A DNA stretch of 64,000 nt from Myxococcales bacterium (GCA_020633315.1 JACKDV010000015.1:124001-188000); one strand, 5' to 3'. Positions 55,384 through 62,870 are shown, counted from the stretch's first letter. Translations and numbers: made by a program. The notes: generated from the sequence alone by a model not told the origin.

Positions 55384-56124
55384 ATGTTGGCGCACGCATT
55401 CCTCCCGGTGGTTGCCGACCCTTCGGGTCAGGTCGGCAACCGAGTCGAACGAGCCCTGAAGACCCCCGTTCGGAGCGCCAAGACGGTCAAGGGTCTGCGT
55501 CGACATCTCTCCGATGGACAACCTCCACTACTCGTGTGTGATGTGAGCATGCCTGGGCTGGTCGAGCTCGTCGAGACATCTCACGCTCGATTTCCCGAGA
55601 TGAACGTCCTGTTCCTCTCCTCGAAGCCCACGGAGGACCACATCGGATCACTATTGAAGCCTGGCCTCATCGACGTATTGCGCACGCCCTTCACGGATCC
55701 GGAGCTCAAGATTCGGCTAGACTGTCTCTCCGTGATGCAGCCGACGAGCTCGTTCTGGCCGTCCGTGCCGGGGACGGAGGCCCCCGAAGACCTCCACGAC
55801 CCCAAAACGGGAAGGATCGACGCAAAGAAGATCGCCGAGGCCTTTGGCATGAGCCTCCGAGCGCTGGCAGCAGCCCTCAAGCGCAAGCCACAGTCTATCA
55901 GCAAGACACCTGCTGCGGAGTCACTACAAGAGGATCTCAGTCACTATCGCCGATCGTACGAGATCCTCAGGAGTCTGTTGGGCAACGCGACAGCGGTTCG
56001 CGTGTGGCTGAATTCTCCTCAGCCGGACCTTGCGGGACAGCGACCCATCTCATTGATAGAACAAGGCGAGGCCGAGTCCGTGAGGAGCTTCCTCGAGATC
56101 CTCTATGCGGGTGGACCCAAATAG
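55384..56124 (+). CDS. receiver-like domain fused to Xre/MbcA/ParS antitoxin
   Basis: The ATG at 55384 gives 246 residues. The N-terminal about 115 residues follow a response-regulator receiver: LLVCDVSMPG puts Asp53 at the phospho-acceptor position, VLFLSS gives the Ser/Thr switch (79-80), and LRTPF stands where KPF is usual, so the conserved Lys is replaced. The usual acidic pair near the N-terminus is reduced to one Asp (ADPS). Next come an Xre-type helix-turn-helix (IAEAFGMSLRALAAALKRKP) and a C-terminal MbcA/ParS toxin-binding domain (LLGNATAVRVWLNSPQPDLA, then ESVRSFLEILYAG). Six bases downstream lies a RES toxin, confirming the antitoxin role. The receiver fusion is unusual. Confidence 0.87.
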   Translation: MLAHAFLPVVADPSGQVGNRVERALKTPVRSAKTVKGLRRHLSDGQPPLLVCDVSMPGLVELVETSHARFPEMNVLFLSSKPTEDHIGSLLKPGLIDVLRTPFTDPELKIRLDCLSVMQPTSSFWPSVPGTEAPEDLHDPKTGRIDAKKIAEAFGMSLRALAAALKRKPQSISKTPAAESLQEDLSHYRRSYEILRSLLGNATAVRVWLNSPQPDLAGQRPISLIEQGEAESVRSFLEILYAGGPK

Positions 56125-56130
56125 AATTGC

Positions 56131-56745
56131 ATGCATGGCTATCGCACGCTCTTGAAGAAGATGGCGCGACTTCCATTGCGCCCACGACATGGACCTTGGA
56201 GCCGCCTGGTCGCCCTGGAGTACCTCAGGGGTCCTCCGCCTGGTGCAGCACCGGGCTCCGGGCCAGACCCCCTGTGGCCAGGAGGGTCGAAGCTCTACGG
56301 CCAGCGCTTCACACCGCGCGGCTCCTTCGACACCCTGTACGTCTGTGATGATCAAGTCACGGCGCTGCTCGAGGTTCGGTCGGCGTACCACGGCTCGAGC
56401 GGGCTCTTGAGGCCGACCGGGGCGAATCCCCAGGTGCTGGTGACCATCGAGGGGAGCGTATCCAATGTCCTCGACCTGACCGATCTCGCCGTCCACAAGG
56501 AGCTGGGAACCACGCACTCGGAGCTCACGGGCGCCTGGGCCTTCGTTCCGGGCGGAGGAGATGCTCCCACGCAGATCCTCGGACGAGCCGCACATGCGAG
56601 CCAGAGGGTGCGAGGTCTGCTCTATATGAGCTCGGTCAACCCCACCAAGACGTGTCTGTGTGTGTTCACCGAGCGCCTCGATCCGCGACACGATCACCTC
56701 GAGGTCATCGATACATCGGGCACCATCGTCAGCGAGATCCCGTGA
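56131..56745 (+). CDS. RES-domain toxin (NAD-degrading or ADP-ribosylating type)
   Basis: A 204-residue RES-family protein. The Arg-Glu-Ser triad that gives the family its name is readable: YGQRFTPRG with the Arg, ALLEVRSAYHG with the Glu, and the late Ser region RGLLYMSS. Known RES toxins partnered with Xre/MbcA antitoxins deplete NAD+ by phosphorolysis or hydrolysis, or ADP-ribosylate a target. The gene is 6 bases after the antitoxin stop, so it is in the same operon. The ATG at 56131 has no clear ribosome-binding sequence. Sequence and length fit an intact toxin. Confidence 0.9.
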   Translation: MHGYRTLLKKMARLPLRPRHGPWSRLVALEYLRGPPPGAAPGSGPDPLWPGGSKLYGQRFTPRGSFDTLYVCDDQVTALLEVRSAYHGSSGLLRPTGANPQVLVTIEGSVSNVLDLTDLAVHKELGTTHSELTGAWAFVPGGGDAPTQILGRAAHASQRVRGLLYMSSVNPTKTCLCVFTERLDPRHDHLEVIDTSGTIVSEIP

Positions 56746-56860
56746 CTGGCCCGAGCCCATGGAGTGGCCCCGAGGCCATGGGTCGCCCGGCACGAAGCGA
56801 TGCGACCGACGCCCCGGAGCCCTCATGCGCCGAGCGCAGCGAGTGAAGCGAGACGAAGGG

Positions 56861-56885
56861 CGGAGGAGGAGGGATTCGAACTCTC
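56861..56885 (-). other. tRNA 3'-end remnant (tRNA-Ser-like T-arm and acceptor strand)
   Basis: In the 319-base gap after the toxin, the minus strand reads GAGAG-TTCGAAT-CCCTC-CTCCTCC-G: a T-arm with a 7-base TTCGAAT loop (one A-C mismatch), the 3' acceptor strand and a G discriminator, as in tRNA-Ser. No matching GGAGGAG 5' acceptor strand or anticodon arm precedes it, so it is not a whole tRNA. Such 3' ends are typical left-over attachment copies of integrated elements. The rest of the gap shows only a short tandem repeat (CGCCCTGTCC twice, about 56983-57002). Confidence 0.45.
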
Positions 56886-57064
56886 CTCCCGGCATCCGGA
56901 AACCTCAACCGCGAGGCGACCTTGGCCCGGATGCCCTTGAAATCACAGGCGAAGGGACGTCCCCTCTCGGGGGTCCTCGTCCCGCCCTGTCCCGCCCTGT
57001 CCCGCAGGGTCGGAGCACATAGAGAGCACATGGTTCGTCCTGTGCTCTTCGAGCGGGAGGCGGC

Positions 57065-58195
57065 CTACGAGCCACTGCCGACCAGCGACAGCTTGGGCTC
57101 CCCCGGTGGAAACTCGGGCCCGTCAGGTGGCCTGCCGCCTCCTCGTGTCACGGGGAGCATGGTCAGCCCGAAGAGATACTCGTCGAGCTCTTCGTCATGG
57201 AGCAGGCTCAGGGCGCTCAGCGTCGAGAGCCCGCCCTCATCCTGCCGCAAAGCCTCCACGATCTTGGGCAGGAGCCGCGAGGGTTCCCCCGGAATGGGAT
57301 TGGGCTCGCGGCGTCGGCCGTATCTCGACAGCTCGATGCAGATGCGGCGGTACTGCCGGTCCGAGAACACGTCCAGGTCGAAGAACCGCCGAGCCAGTGC
57401 GGCAACCGAGACGCCCCATCGTCGCTTGAGGGTGGAGAGGCTCGCGATGGAGGGCTCGGCGCGGGGGGCAACCTCCATGATGGAGCTACGGGGCATCAGG
57501 AAGGCGGCGGCGAAGCGGTCGGCCTCGGACTCATCATGGGGTCCGATTCGCTCCCGATGTCGATGCAGGATGATGTGGCCCAGCTCATGGCTTGCATCAA
57601 ACCGGGTGCGCTCCCCGGACGTGGCATCCCGAGTGTTGAGGAGGATGAAGGGGGTGCCGTTCGCGTTCTCGACACAGAAGGCGCTCACCTTGCCCTCGAC
57701 CATGTCCGCGGGCAGCGAGAACACCCGGATGCCGTTGAGCTCGAGTACACCGACCACTCGGCGGATGGGTCGGTCGCGCAGTCCCCAGTGGTCGCGCACA
57801 CGCAGTGCCGCAAGCTCCGGGTCGTCCAGGCAGGCATCGGGAATCTCGGGGAGGTTGAGCATCGGAAGCTCGAACCCCAGGTCCTCAGTCAGGGCGCGCT
57901 CGACCTCGAACGCGATCGCGGCGGACTGGGAGGCCGCCTCCAGGAGCCGCTTGGAGGAGCGCCTTGCCCGGAAGCTCGGCTTGGTGTGGTCGATTTCCTC
58001 GAGGGGCCGGCCGCTGAAGAAGTCGACCGGGAAGTCGAGGGCTGCGGCCATCTTCTCCAGGTTCTCGTCCCCAGGTTCGGATGTCCCCTTGATCCAGCGC
58101 TCGACGGTCTTGTCGGCGACCCCGATCTGGGCGGCCAGATCGCGACGGGAGCGCCGCCGACGCTTGAGCGCGTGGTCGATGCGTGAGGGGGTCAC
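57065..58195 (-). CDS. XRE-family regulator fused to ImmA/IrrE metallopeptidase
   Basis: I chose the GTG at 58195 because GGAGG precedes it; an ATG at 58249 would overlap the upstream gene. The 376-residue protein has an N-terminal XRE helix-turn-helix (about 5-55, RRDLAAQIGVADKTVERWIKG) and a zinc-protease domain with HELGHIILH (HExxH at 203-207) and ESEADRFAAAFLMP carrying the third ligand Glu. Such proteins (COG2856) cleave a partner repressor or toxin-antitoxin protein, usually in mobile elements. The protein probably acts with the partner gene directly upstream. Confidence 0.92.
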   Translation of the reverse strand: MTPSRIDHALKRRRRSRRDLAAQIGVADKTVERWIKGTSEPGDENLEKMAAALDFPVDFFSGRPLEEIDHTKPSFRARRSSKRLLEAASQSAAIAFEVERALTEDLGFELPMLNLPEIPDACLDDPELAALRVRDHWGLRDRPIRRVVGVLELNGIRVFSLPADMVEGKVSAFCVENANGTPFILLNTRDATSGERTRFDASHELGHIILHRHRERIGPHDESEADRFAAAFLMPRSSIMEVAPRAEPSIASLSTLKRRWGVSVAALARRFFDLDVFSDRQYRRICIELSRYGRRREPNPIPGEPSRLLPKIVEALRQDEGGLSTLSALSLLHDEELDEYLFGLTMLPVTRGGGRPPDGPEFPPGEPKLSLVGSGS

Positions 58196-58208
58196 CACCC
58201 CTCCGATC

Positions 58209-58913
58209 CTAGCGTCTGCGGAGGGGTGGGTCGATCTCTGGCTCGTCATCGAACGGATCGGTGGGCGGGATCCTGCTCACGAGAAATGGAGGGAACGGGT
58301 GACGCACGGCCCAGTCCTCAACGGTCCTTGAGTCCTCGTCGTACTTGTTGGGGATCGATAGCTCGTAGTGGATTCGGGTCGCGTCCTTTGCGAACTCGAA
58401 CCGGAACAGGAGGATGACCAGCAGCCGCTCGTCCTGTACGGCGAAATCAGCCAGCTCACTCCCATCCTCGACGCGGACGAGGCGAAGCTGCTCACCGTTA
58501 TTTCGTGCGACACCGAGTCGCGTGGACTCGCCCTTGCGGGCGCGGGGCCGCGGTGTTGCCTGGGGGTCAGGGTGCCCGGTCAGCGAGTCACCTAGCCAGA
58601 CCCGCAACGTGAACGCCTCTGCTCCGTTGCCGGCCTTGGTCTTGATTGTCCAGCCACCGTCGGTCCAGGCGACGCTCGCCTGGTCAGTCACCTCCGAACC
58701 GGCCGCCCCCAGTGCCCTTGCCAGGTGCGCCTTGGTCTCTGCCGAGGGCGCTGCCCCTTCGTAGGAGGGTGGGAGTCCGTCGGAGCGTCCCTCGTACTTG
58801 CCGAGGGCGAAGGTGAGCGCCTCGCGCAGAAGCGACTCCGCAAGGCCGAGATGTTCGAGGATTCGGAAGAATCCTCCTCGCTCCTCGAATTCGGCCTTCT
58901 TTTTCTCGAGCAT
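58209..58913 (-). CDS. hypothetical partner of the XRE-ImmA protein
   Basis: From the ATG at 58913 the protein has 234 residues. The first about 35 residues are helical and charged (LEKKKAEFEERGGFFRILEHLG); the middle is soluble with an acidic mid-section, and the C-terminus is Pro/Arg-rich. No known domain is recognised. It precedes the XRE-ImmA gene by 13 bases, so the two form one operon, and it is a candidate substrate or partner of the protease. ATGs at 58943 and 58949 would start inside the palindrome-rich promoter region. Confidence 0.65.
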   Translation of the reverse strand: MLEKKKAEFEERGGFFRILEHLGLAESLLREALTFALGKYEGRSDGLPPSYEGAAPSAETKAHLARALGAAGSEVTDQASVAWTDGGWTIKTKAGNGAEAFTLRVWLGDSLTGHPDPQATPRPRARKGESTRLGVARNNGEQLRLVRVEDGSELADFAVQDERLLVILLFRFEFAKDATRIHYELSIPNKYDEDSRTVEDWAVRHPFPPFLVSRIPPTDPFDDEPEIDPPLRRR

Positions 58914-58917
58914 GTCC

Positions 58918-58937
58918 GTTTTCGTACAAAAGAAAAC
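58918..58937. promoter_or_regulatory. inverted repeat (candidate operator) at the start of the XRE-ImmA operon
   Basis: GTTTTC-N8-GAAAAC, with centre GTACAAAA, lies four bases upstream of the chosen ATG of the partner gene in a locally AT-rich patch. XRE-ImmA operons are usually autoregulated through such sites. Confidence 0.5.
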
Positions 58938-59015
58938 CGCCATGCGCAATCGCGCGGATCGCGGACACCGAGCATGCCCCCGCGATTGCTGAGCACCTGC
59001 TTCTGCCTCTCTACC

Positions 59016-59615
59016 TTAGCCTTGAGGAGGGACCCGGGTCGCAGATTCCCGACCGATCCGCTCGACGACTCTCGCCGCAGCTTCGAGCACGGTCTGGTCG
59101 GCGGGGTTGGCCTTCGGGGTCAGTACGCGAAGGCCGGTGAGGGTGGCCCCGGCGTAGGCCGTCGCTGCGCTTGGGGCTTTCGATGCCACGTGGGTGGTCA
59201 GCAGCTCGCCGGAGATGTCCGGGATGGGGTACAGGCCGGCACGCCTCAGACGCTCCCTGACGACCTTGCGGTGAGTGCCCACGGCGCGTGATGCCTCGCT
59301 CAGGTTGTTGCCGCTGCGCGCCAGCATCACCACGAGCATCGAACGAAGCGCTCGCTCCCGGAGCACCCGCAGGCTGGGGACGGTCACGCTGAACGCCGGG
59401 ATGCAGCCCAGTGCCGTAGCGAGCCACGCGTCGGCATCCAGGAACGGGACCACCTGCGGAGGTTCGTCCGGGTACCACGCGCTGCGAACGGCCAGGCGTG
59501 CCCGGTCCTGCGAGAGAGCCATGGCTCTGGCGATCGTCAGGGCCACCTCGAAGGGGTCGACCGAACGCAGGCGCGGCAGGAAGACGGGCTTGGGATGCGG
59601 TGTGGCCCCGGTCAT
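59016..59615 (-). CDS. Fis-type helix-turn-helix protein, second of a pair
   Basis: A 199-residue protein. Residues 92-129 (LVVMLARSGNNLSEASRAVG then HRKVVRERLRRAGLY) form a helix-turn-helix of the Fis/NtrC C-terminal type. The N-terminal about 90 residues do not resemble a sensor or an ATPase domain. It has no AAA+ domain, so it cannot be a classical sigma-54 activator. It overlaps the upstream gene by 4 bases (ATGA 59612-59615), and that gene encodes a protein with the same kind of helix-turn-helix at a different position. Confidence 0.78.
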   Translation of the reverse strand: MTGATPHPKPVFLPRLRSVDPFEVALTIARAMALSQDRARLAVRSAWYPDEPPQVVPFLDADAWLATALGCIPAFSVTVPSLRVLRERALRSMLVVMLARSGNNLSEASRAVGTHRKVVRERLRRAGLYPIPDISGELLTTHVASKAPSAATAYAGATLTGLRVLTPKANPADQTVLEAAARVVERIGRESATRVPPQG

Positions 59616-60109
59616 GCCTGACTCCCGTCGGTGGTCGCCTGGCCGGAGTCGGGTTCAGCGTCGCCTCCTCCTTTGGGCGGAGGCTGCTCGCCATCGGGAC
59701 GTCGGTCGCCGTCGGTCCCGGAGGTCGACGAGTCGGCCGGCCCGTAGAGGCCCAGACGCTTCATTGATTCCCGCACGGCGCGTCGGCTGGTCCCGAGCGC
59801 TGTGGCCATGCGGGTGATGTTGCCGCGATAGCGTATGCGGGCCACCAGCAGGATGACGCGCCTGGACTCGCTTGTGACCGATTGGGAGGGCGGGATCTCC
59901 GGGCGGTAGAAGAGCCGGACCCCCGCCAGGGTCCAAAGCAGGAAGGCGCCCAGGTCGAGGACGGGGGGAGATCTCTCGGGGGGAGTCGCTTCGCTACTGG
60001 CAACCGGCTTGGGCGCTCTTTGCAGCTCGCCAAGTAGTACCCGTAGCTCATCACCGAGTGCCTCGAGCAGCAGCCGGGGCTCGGACGGTGCCAGGCTCCT
60101 GAGCTTCAT
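59612..60109 (-). CDS. Fis-type helix-turn-helix protein, first of a pair
   Basis: A 165-residue protein with an N-terminal helix rich in Leu (LLLEALGDELRVLLGELQ), a short linker and a Fis-type helix-turn-helix at residues 84-122 (VILLVARIRYRGNITRMATA then TSRRAVRESMKRLGLYG). The C-terminal about 40 residues are Gly/Asp/Pro-rich and disordered. It diverges from two tiny XRE genes, and the iterated inverted repeats between them may control both directions. Confidence 0.78.
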   Translation of the reverse strand: MKLRSLAPSEPRLLLEALGDELRVLLGELQRAPKPVASSEATPPERSPPVLDLGAFLLWTLAGVRLFYRPEIPPSQSVTSESRRVILLVARIRYRGNITRMATALGTSRRAVRESMKRLGLYGPADSSTSGTDGDRRPDGEQPPPKGGGDAEPDSGQATTDGSQA

Positions 60110-60221
60110 CGTTGCAGCTCCCCCTCCGGAAGCCGCCGGGTGCCCGGGGCCGAAGTGGGAGGTAGCCCGGAGGGCGGCGCAGGCACTCGTGGCGTCTTTG
60201 GAATGTTCATGCCCTTGAAAT

Positions 60222-60291
60222 GCTGCCTAAAAAGGGAGCGAGTCGCTACCTAAAAAGGTAGCGACGTCACCGGGTCGCTACCGTCCGGTAG
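60222..60291. promoter_or_regulatory. iterated inverted repeats upstream of the first XRE gene
   Basis: Site 2 (60242-60265) is a perfect 10-bp inverted repeat, GTCGCTACCT-AAAA-AGGTAGCGAC. Site 1 (60222-60239), GCTGCCT-AAAA-AGGGAGC, is a near copy about 23 bp upstream. Site 3 (60278-60291), CTACC-GTCC-GGTAG, ends on the GTG start codon. The spacing of about two helical turns is like a phage-repressor operator array. Confidence 0.78.
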
Positions 60292-60527
60292 TGGCCGTTG
60301 ACCCCGACGAGTTCCACGCCAGAATCGCGACCCAGATCCGTCTGCGAGCGGAGAAGAAAGGCTTGAAGCTTCGCGCGCTGGCCCAGCGGGTGGGGACCTC
60401 TTCGAGCCACCTGTGGGCGGTTCTGGGTGGTCGGCGTAGCCCCACCATGGCGTGGCTGTGTCGGGTCGCTGACGTGCTCGGGTGTGATCCGGCCGCGCTG
60501 ATCCGGCGTCCCCGCAGGCGTCCGTAG
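60291..60527 (+). CDS. small XRE-family regulator, first of a pair
   Basis: A 78-residue protein started by the GTG that overlaps operator site 3. It is a whole XRE/Cro-type helix-turn-helix: ARIATQIRLRAEKKGLKLRA, then LAQRVGTSSSHLWAVLGGRR (recognition region) and the WLCRVADVLGCDPAALI helix. It is a close paralogue of the next gene, with identical VDPDE-HARI-QIR and HLWAVLGGRRSPT blocks. The tight operator overlap suggests autorepression. Confidence 0.85.
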   Translation: MAVDPDEFHARIATQIRLRAEKKGLKLRALAQRVGTSSSHLWAVLGGRRSPTMAWLCRVADVLGCDPAALIRRPRRRP

Positions 60528-60569
60528 GGACGTTGCCCGGGCCTCCCGGGACCGGGTCCCAAACGCTCC

Positions 60570-60587
60570 GCTGCCTGAAAAGGTAGC
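60570..60587. promoter_or_regulatory. operator-like inverted repeat upstream of the second XRE gene
   Basis: GCTGCCT-GAAA-AGGTAGC matches the sites at 60222-60265, about 30 bases upstream of the second GTG. A degenerate CTACC-GTGA-CCGG follows nearer the start. Confidence 0.65.
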
Positions 60588-60615
60588 GAGCGCAGAGCGC
60601 GGCTACCGTGACCGG

Positions 60616-60849
60616 GTGAGCGTCGACCCCGACGAGATCCACGCGCGGATTGGCGCACAGATCCGTCAGCGCGTGGCGGCGAGGGGGATGACGCTTCGGG
60701 CTTTCGCAGAGGAAATGGACACGGGCTACACGCACCTGTGGGCGGTGCTAGGGGGTCGGCGCAGTCCGACGGTGACCTGGCTGTGCCGCGCGGCCGAGGT
60801 GCTTGAGTGCGACCCGCTTGAGCTGCTCCGTGAGCCCAAGCGCCGCTAA
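60616..60849 (+). CDS. small XRE-family regulator, second of a pair
   Basis: A 77-residue GTG-started XRE protein that matches the first copy in layout: VDPDEIHARIGAQIRQRVAA, then AEEMDTGYTHLWAVLGGRR and WLCRAAEVLECDPLELL. The recognition helix differs (DTGYTHLW versus GTSSSHLW), so the two may bind related but not identical sites. It has its own copy of the inverted repeat upstream. The pair is a tandem duplication that has diverged. Confidence 0.85.
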   Translation: MSVDPDEIHARIGAQIRQRVAARGMTLRAFAEEMDTGYTHLWAVLGGRRSPTVTWLCRAAEVLECDPLELLREPKRR

Positions 60850-60938
60850 AGTCGAGCTCGACGAAACCGCGGAGCCCAACAGATCACCCGACGCTGCGTT
60901 CGGATGATCTGCTGAGCGCCACGGTCTCCATGGATGGG

Positions 60939-61172
60939 TCATGCCGTAGATTGGCCGCGAAACAGGCGAAGCCGCCGAAAATGGTCATGCGTGCGGTAGT
61001 CCTCGAGCTTGGGCTCGAAGCGAAGCACGATGCTTCGGGTGGTCTGGCGCCGCGTCCCATAGGTGCGGGCGGTCTCCGCGAAGGTGTAGCCACGCTGCCA
61101 CAAGCGGAAAATGGCTTTCCGCTCTGTCTCGGTGAATCGCCTTCGCCGGTGGCAACTGTCAGTCTTTCCCAT
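60939..61172 (-). CDS. small helix-turn-helix protein, transposase/Hin-like
   Basis: With the ATG at 61172 the protein has 77 residues. The body, RRRRFTETERKAIFRLWQRG then YTFAETARTYGTRRQTTRSI, is a homeodomain-like helix-turn-helix of the transposase or resolvase type. Basic residues predominate. It lies just left of the tyrosine recombinase gene on the same strand; a role as an excision or copy-control factor is possible but not shown. Confidence 0.6.
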   Translation of the reverse strand: MGKTDSCHRRRRFTETERKAIFRLWQRGYTFAETARTYGTRRQTTRSIVLRFEPKLEDYRTHDHFRRLRLFRGQSTA

Positions 61173-61342
61173 GTGCAACTTACATTTAGAATCACTCGAG
61201 GGAAAAATGAGCAACAAAAAGCAGGATGCCGCAGATAAAATGCGAGGTCAATAGATGAAGGCAAAGAGGGTTGACTTGGGGGCAGCGAGGAGGCCTCACT
61301 ATCCGCAAGGCGACGCGAGAATCGTCAAACCTCCTCTTTTTG

Positions 61343-62335
61343 TCATGACAAATAAGAGGAGGGGAAACGAGGCGTTGAAGAAAAGCCCTCGGGGTAGAAG
61401 GGGCTCGGGGAAAATGATGCCTGGCCCCGGTTCCGGGCGGTCTCCAAAGGGTGCTTGCTCATCTGTCCCCGCAAGTGCCCGATCGTCGCGGATAGGTAGC
61501 CCATCGTGGTCTCGATGCGACTGTGTCCCATCATCTCCTTGAGACTAAACAGGTCGCAGCCGCCCTCGAGCATCAACGTGGCGAAGGTATGTCGCAGGCG
61601 ATGGGCGGACACATCGACACCCGTGGCTTTGCGGATCTTCCTGATGAGTAGTTGCAGGGTGTGGGGGGCTAAGCGTCGGTCATCAGGTACCGTGGTGAAG
61701 AGGTGGCGGCAGCGCTTGCCTGCTTTCGTCCGCTGGGCCAGGTACTTTTCCAGGTAGCCAGCCAGGGTGCCACCGATCGGTACCAGACGGTCCTTGCCTC
61801 CCTTGCCGCATTTGACGAAGAGGCATCGGCTTGCCAAATCGATGTGCCCCACTTCAAGGTTCATGGTCTCTGCCAGGCGAAGGCCCGCATGGAGCATTAC
61901 AGCTAGGAGCGCCCGGTTGCGATGACGCATGAACGCGGACCCTGCCCGGCCATAGAAGGCGTAGTTGAGCACGAGCTCGGCCTCCTCCGCGGTGAGGCCC
62001 TTGGGGAGCTTCTTCTCGAGCTTCGGCCGCGGGATCGCGTGGAGCGGGTTCGCGTCCAGATGCCCTCGCTGCACGCACCAATCCAGGAAAGCCTTGAGGG
62101 CTCGATATTGGTTGCTGTAGGTGTCCGCTGTCCAAACCCTGGCCCGCTTGGAGGCGAAGTAGGCTTGTAGACGTTCAAGGGTGATATCGGTGATGCTTCG
62201 TAGTCCGGGCACGCCAAAATGCCCTCGCAGCATCCGTATTGCGTCCTGCCACCACTTGATGGTGCTGGGACGGTAGTTCCTTAGAAGGGCTTCCTCACAG
62301 AACATTCCGTGGAGGGTGTCAATCTCATTTTTCAT
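61343..62335 (-). CDS. tyrosine recombinase/integrase (XerC/D-like)
   Basis: A 330-residue site-specific recombinase. The N-terminal SAM-like core-binding domain (about 1-95) is followed by the catalytic domain with Arg153 (AGLRLAE), Lys181 (KGGKDRLVPI), His245-x2-Arg248 (HRLRHTFA), His271 (GHSRIETTMGYL) and the nucleophile Tyr280. All active-site residues are present. It is next to a tRNA gene whose 3' end faces it, the usual layout of an integrated element. The C-terminal about 40 residues after Tyr280 are Ser/Pro-rich and longer than usual. Confidence 0.94.
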   Translation of the reverse strand: MKNEIDTLHGMFCEEALLRNYRPSTIKWWQDAIRMLRGHFGVPGLRSITDITLERLQAYFASKRARVWTADTYSNQYRALKAFLDWCVQRGHLDANPLHAIPRPKLEKKLPKGLTAEEAELVLNYAFYGRAGSAFMRHRNRALLAVMLHAGLRLAETMNLEVGHIDLASRCLFVKCGKGGKDRLVPIGGTLAGYLEKYLAQRTKAGKRCRHLFTTVPDDRRLAPHTLQLLIRKIRKATGVDVSAHRLRHTFATLMLEGGCDLFSLKEMMGHSRIETTMGYLSATIGHLRGQMSKHPLETARNRGQASFSPSPFYPEGFSSTPRFPSSYLS

Positions 62336-62414
62336 ATAGTCGGGGGTTATTAGCTACGTGCTAGTAACCCGCGAATCCAGTCTCTCACTTTGTCAAGTCG
62401 CCAGAAAGGGCTGA

Positions 62415-62491
62415 TGGTGGAGCATATCGGAGTCGAACCGATGACCTCCTGCGTGCAAAGCAGGCGCTCTAGCCAACTGAGCTGAATGTCC
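62415..62491 (-). tRNA. tRNA-Ala (anticodon TGC), acceptor stem partly mispaired
   Basis: A 77-base cloverleaf with encoded CCA. The D-stem GCTC/GAGC, anticodon stem CCTGC/GCAGG with loop TTTGCAC (anticodon TGC), and T-stem ATCGG/CCGAT with loop TTCGACT all pair. The acceptor arms are GGACATT and ATGCTCC: pairs 1-3 and 7 form, but positions 4-6 do not, and the alanine identity pair G3-U70 is A3-U70. The anticodon and overall form are clear; whether it is functional is doubtful. Confidence 0.8.
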
Positions 62492-62870
62492 AATTTTGGC
62501 TGACAGCCGAGTGCCGCTAATTGGCCGCTGGAAGCCAAACGTCCGCACTTTCCACTGGTGGAGTGTGATAGAATGGCGGGATACGCTAGCTTACTGAGGG
62601 TACAGTATGTTCCCATGGCTCGTCAAGAGAACCTGCGGAGATCTGTGATGGGCACTCTCAATCGAGACCCTGGAGCAGGATGATGACAATCCAATATGAG
62701 GGATAGAGGTTTTCCGAGAGGACGGAGTTCGCGGGTCCTCTGAATTGGCACGCGTGGTGATTTGTTCAGTGGTCGTTTGGGCCATGTGTTTCTGGCCCGG
62801 ATAGCCCAGCCTACATGCCTAGGAATCGATCGGAGATTCGGCTAGGATGTTACTTGAGGGCTGAAACACT
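62492..62870. other. intergenic region between tRNA-Ala and the right-hand gene
   Basis: 379 bases with falling GC. I see no convincing open frame, repeat or terminator. A run GTGTGATAGAATGG (about 62565) could serve as a -10 region, but a matching -35 box is not clear. The right-hand gene is preceded by GAGGG about 10 bases before its ATG. Confidence 0.4.

Noticed and set aside
55327..55384. An earlier TTG start for the receiver-antitoxin protein
   Set aside because: It would place the promoter -35 and -10 boxes and the operator inside the coding region.
56861..62491. The tRNA-Ser-like remnant and the tRNA-Ala as the two attachment sites of one element
   Set aside because: Their 3' ends differ (CTCCTCCG versus ATGCTCCA), so they are not copies of the same attachment core.
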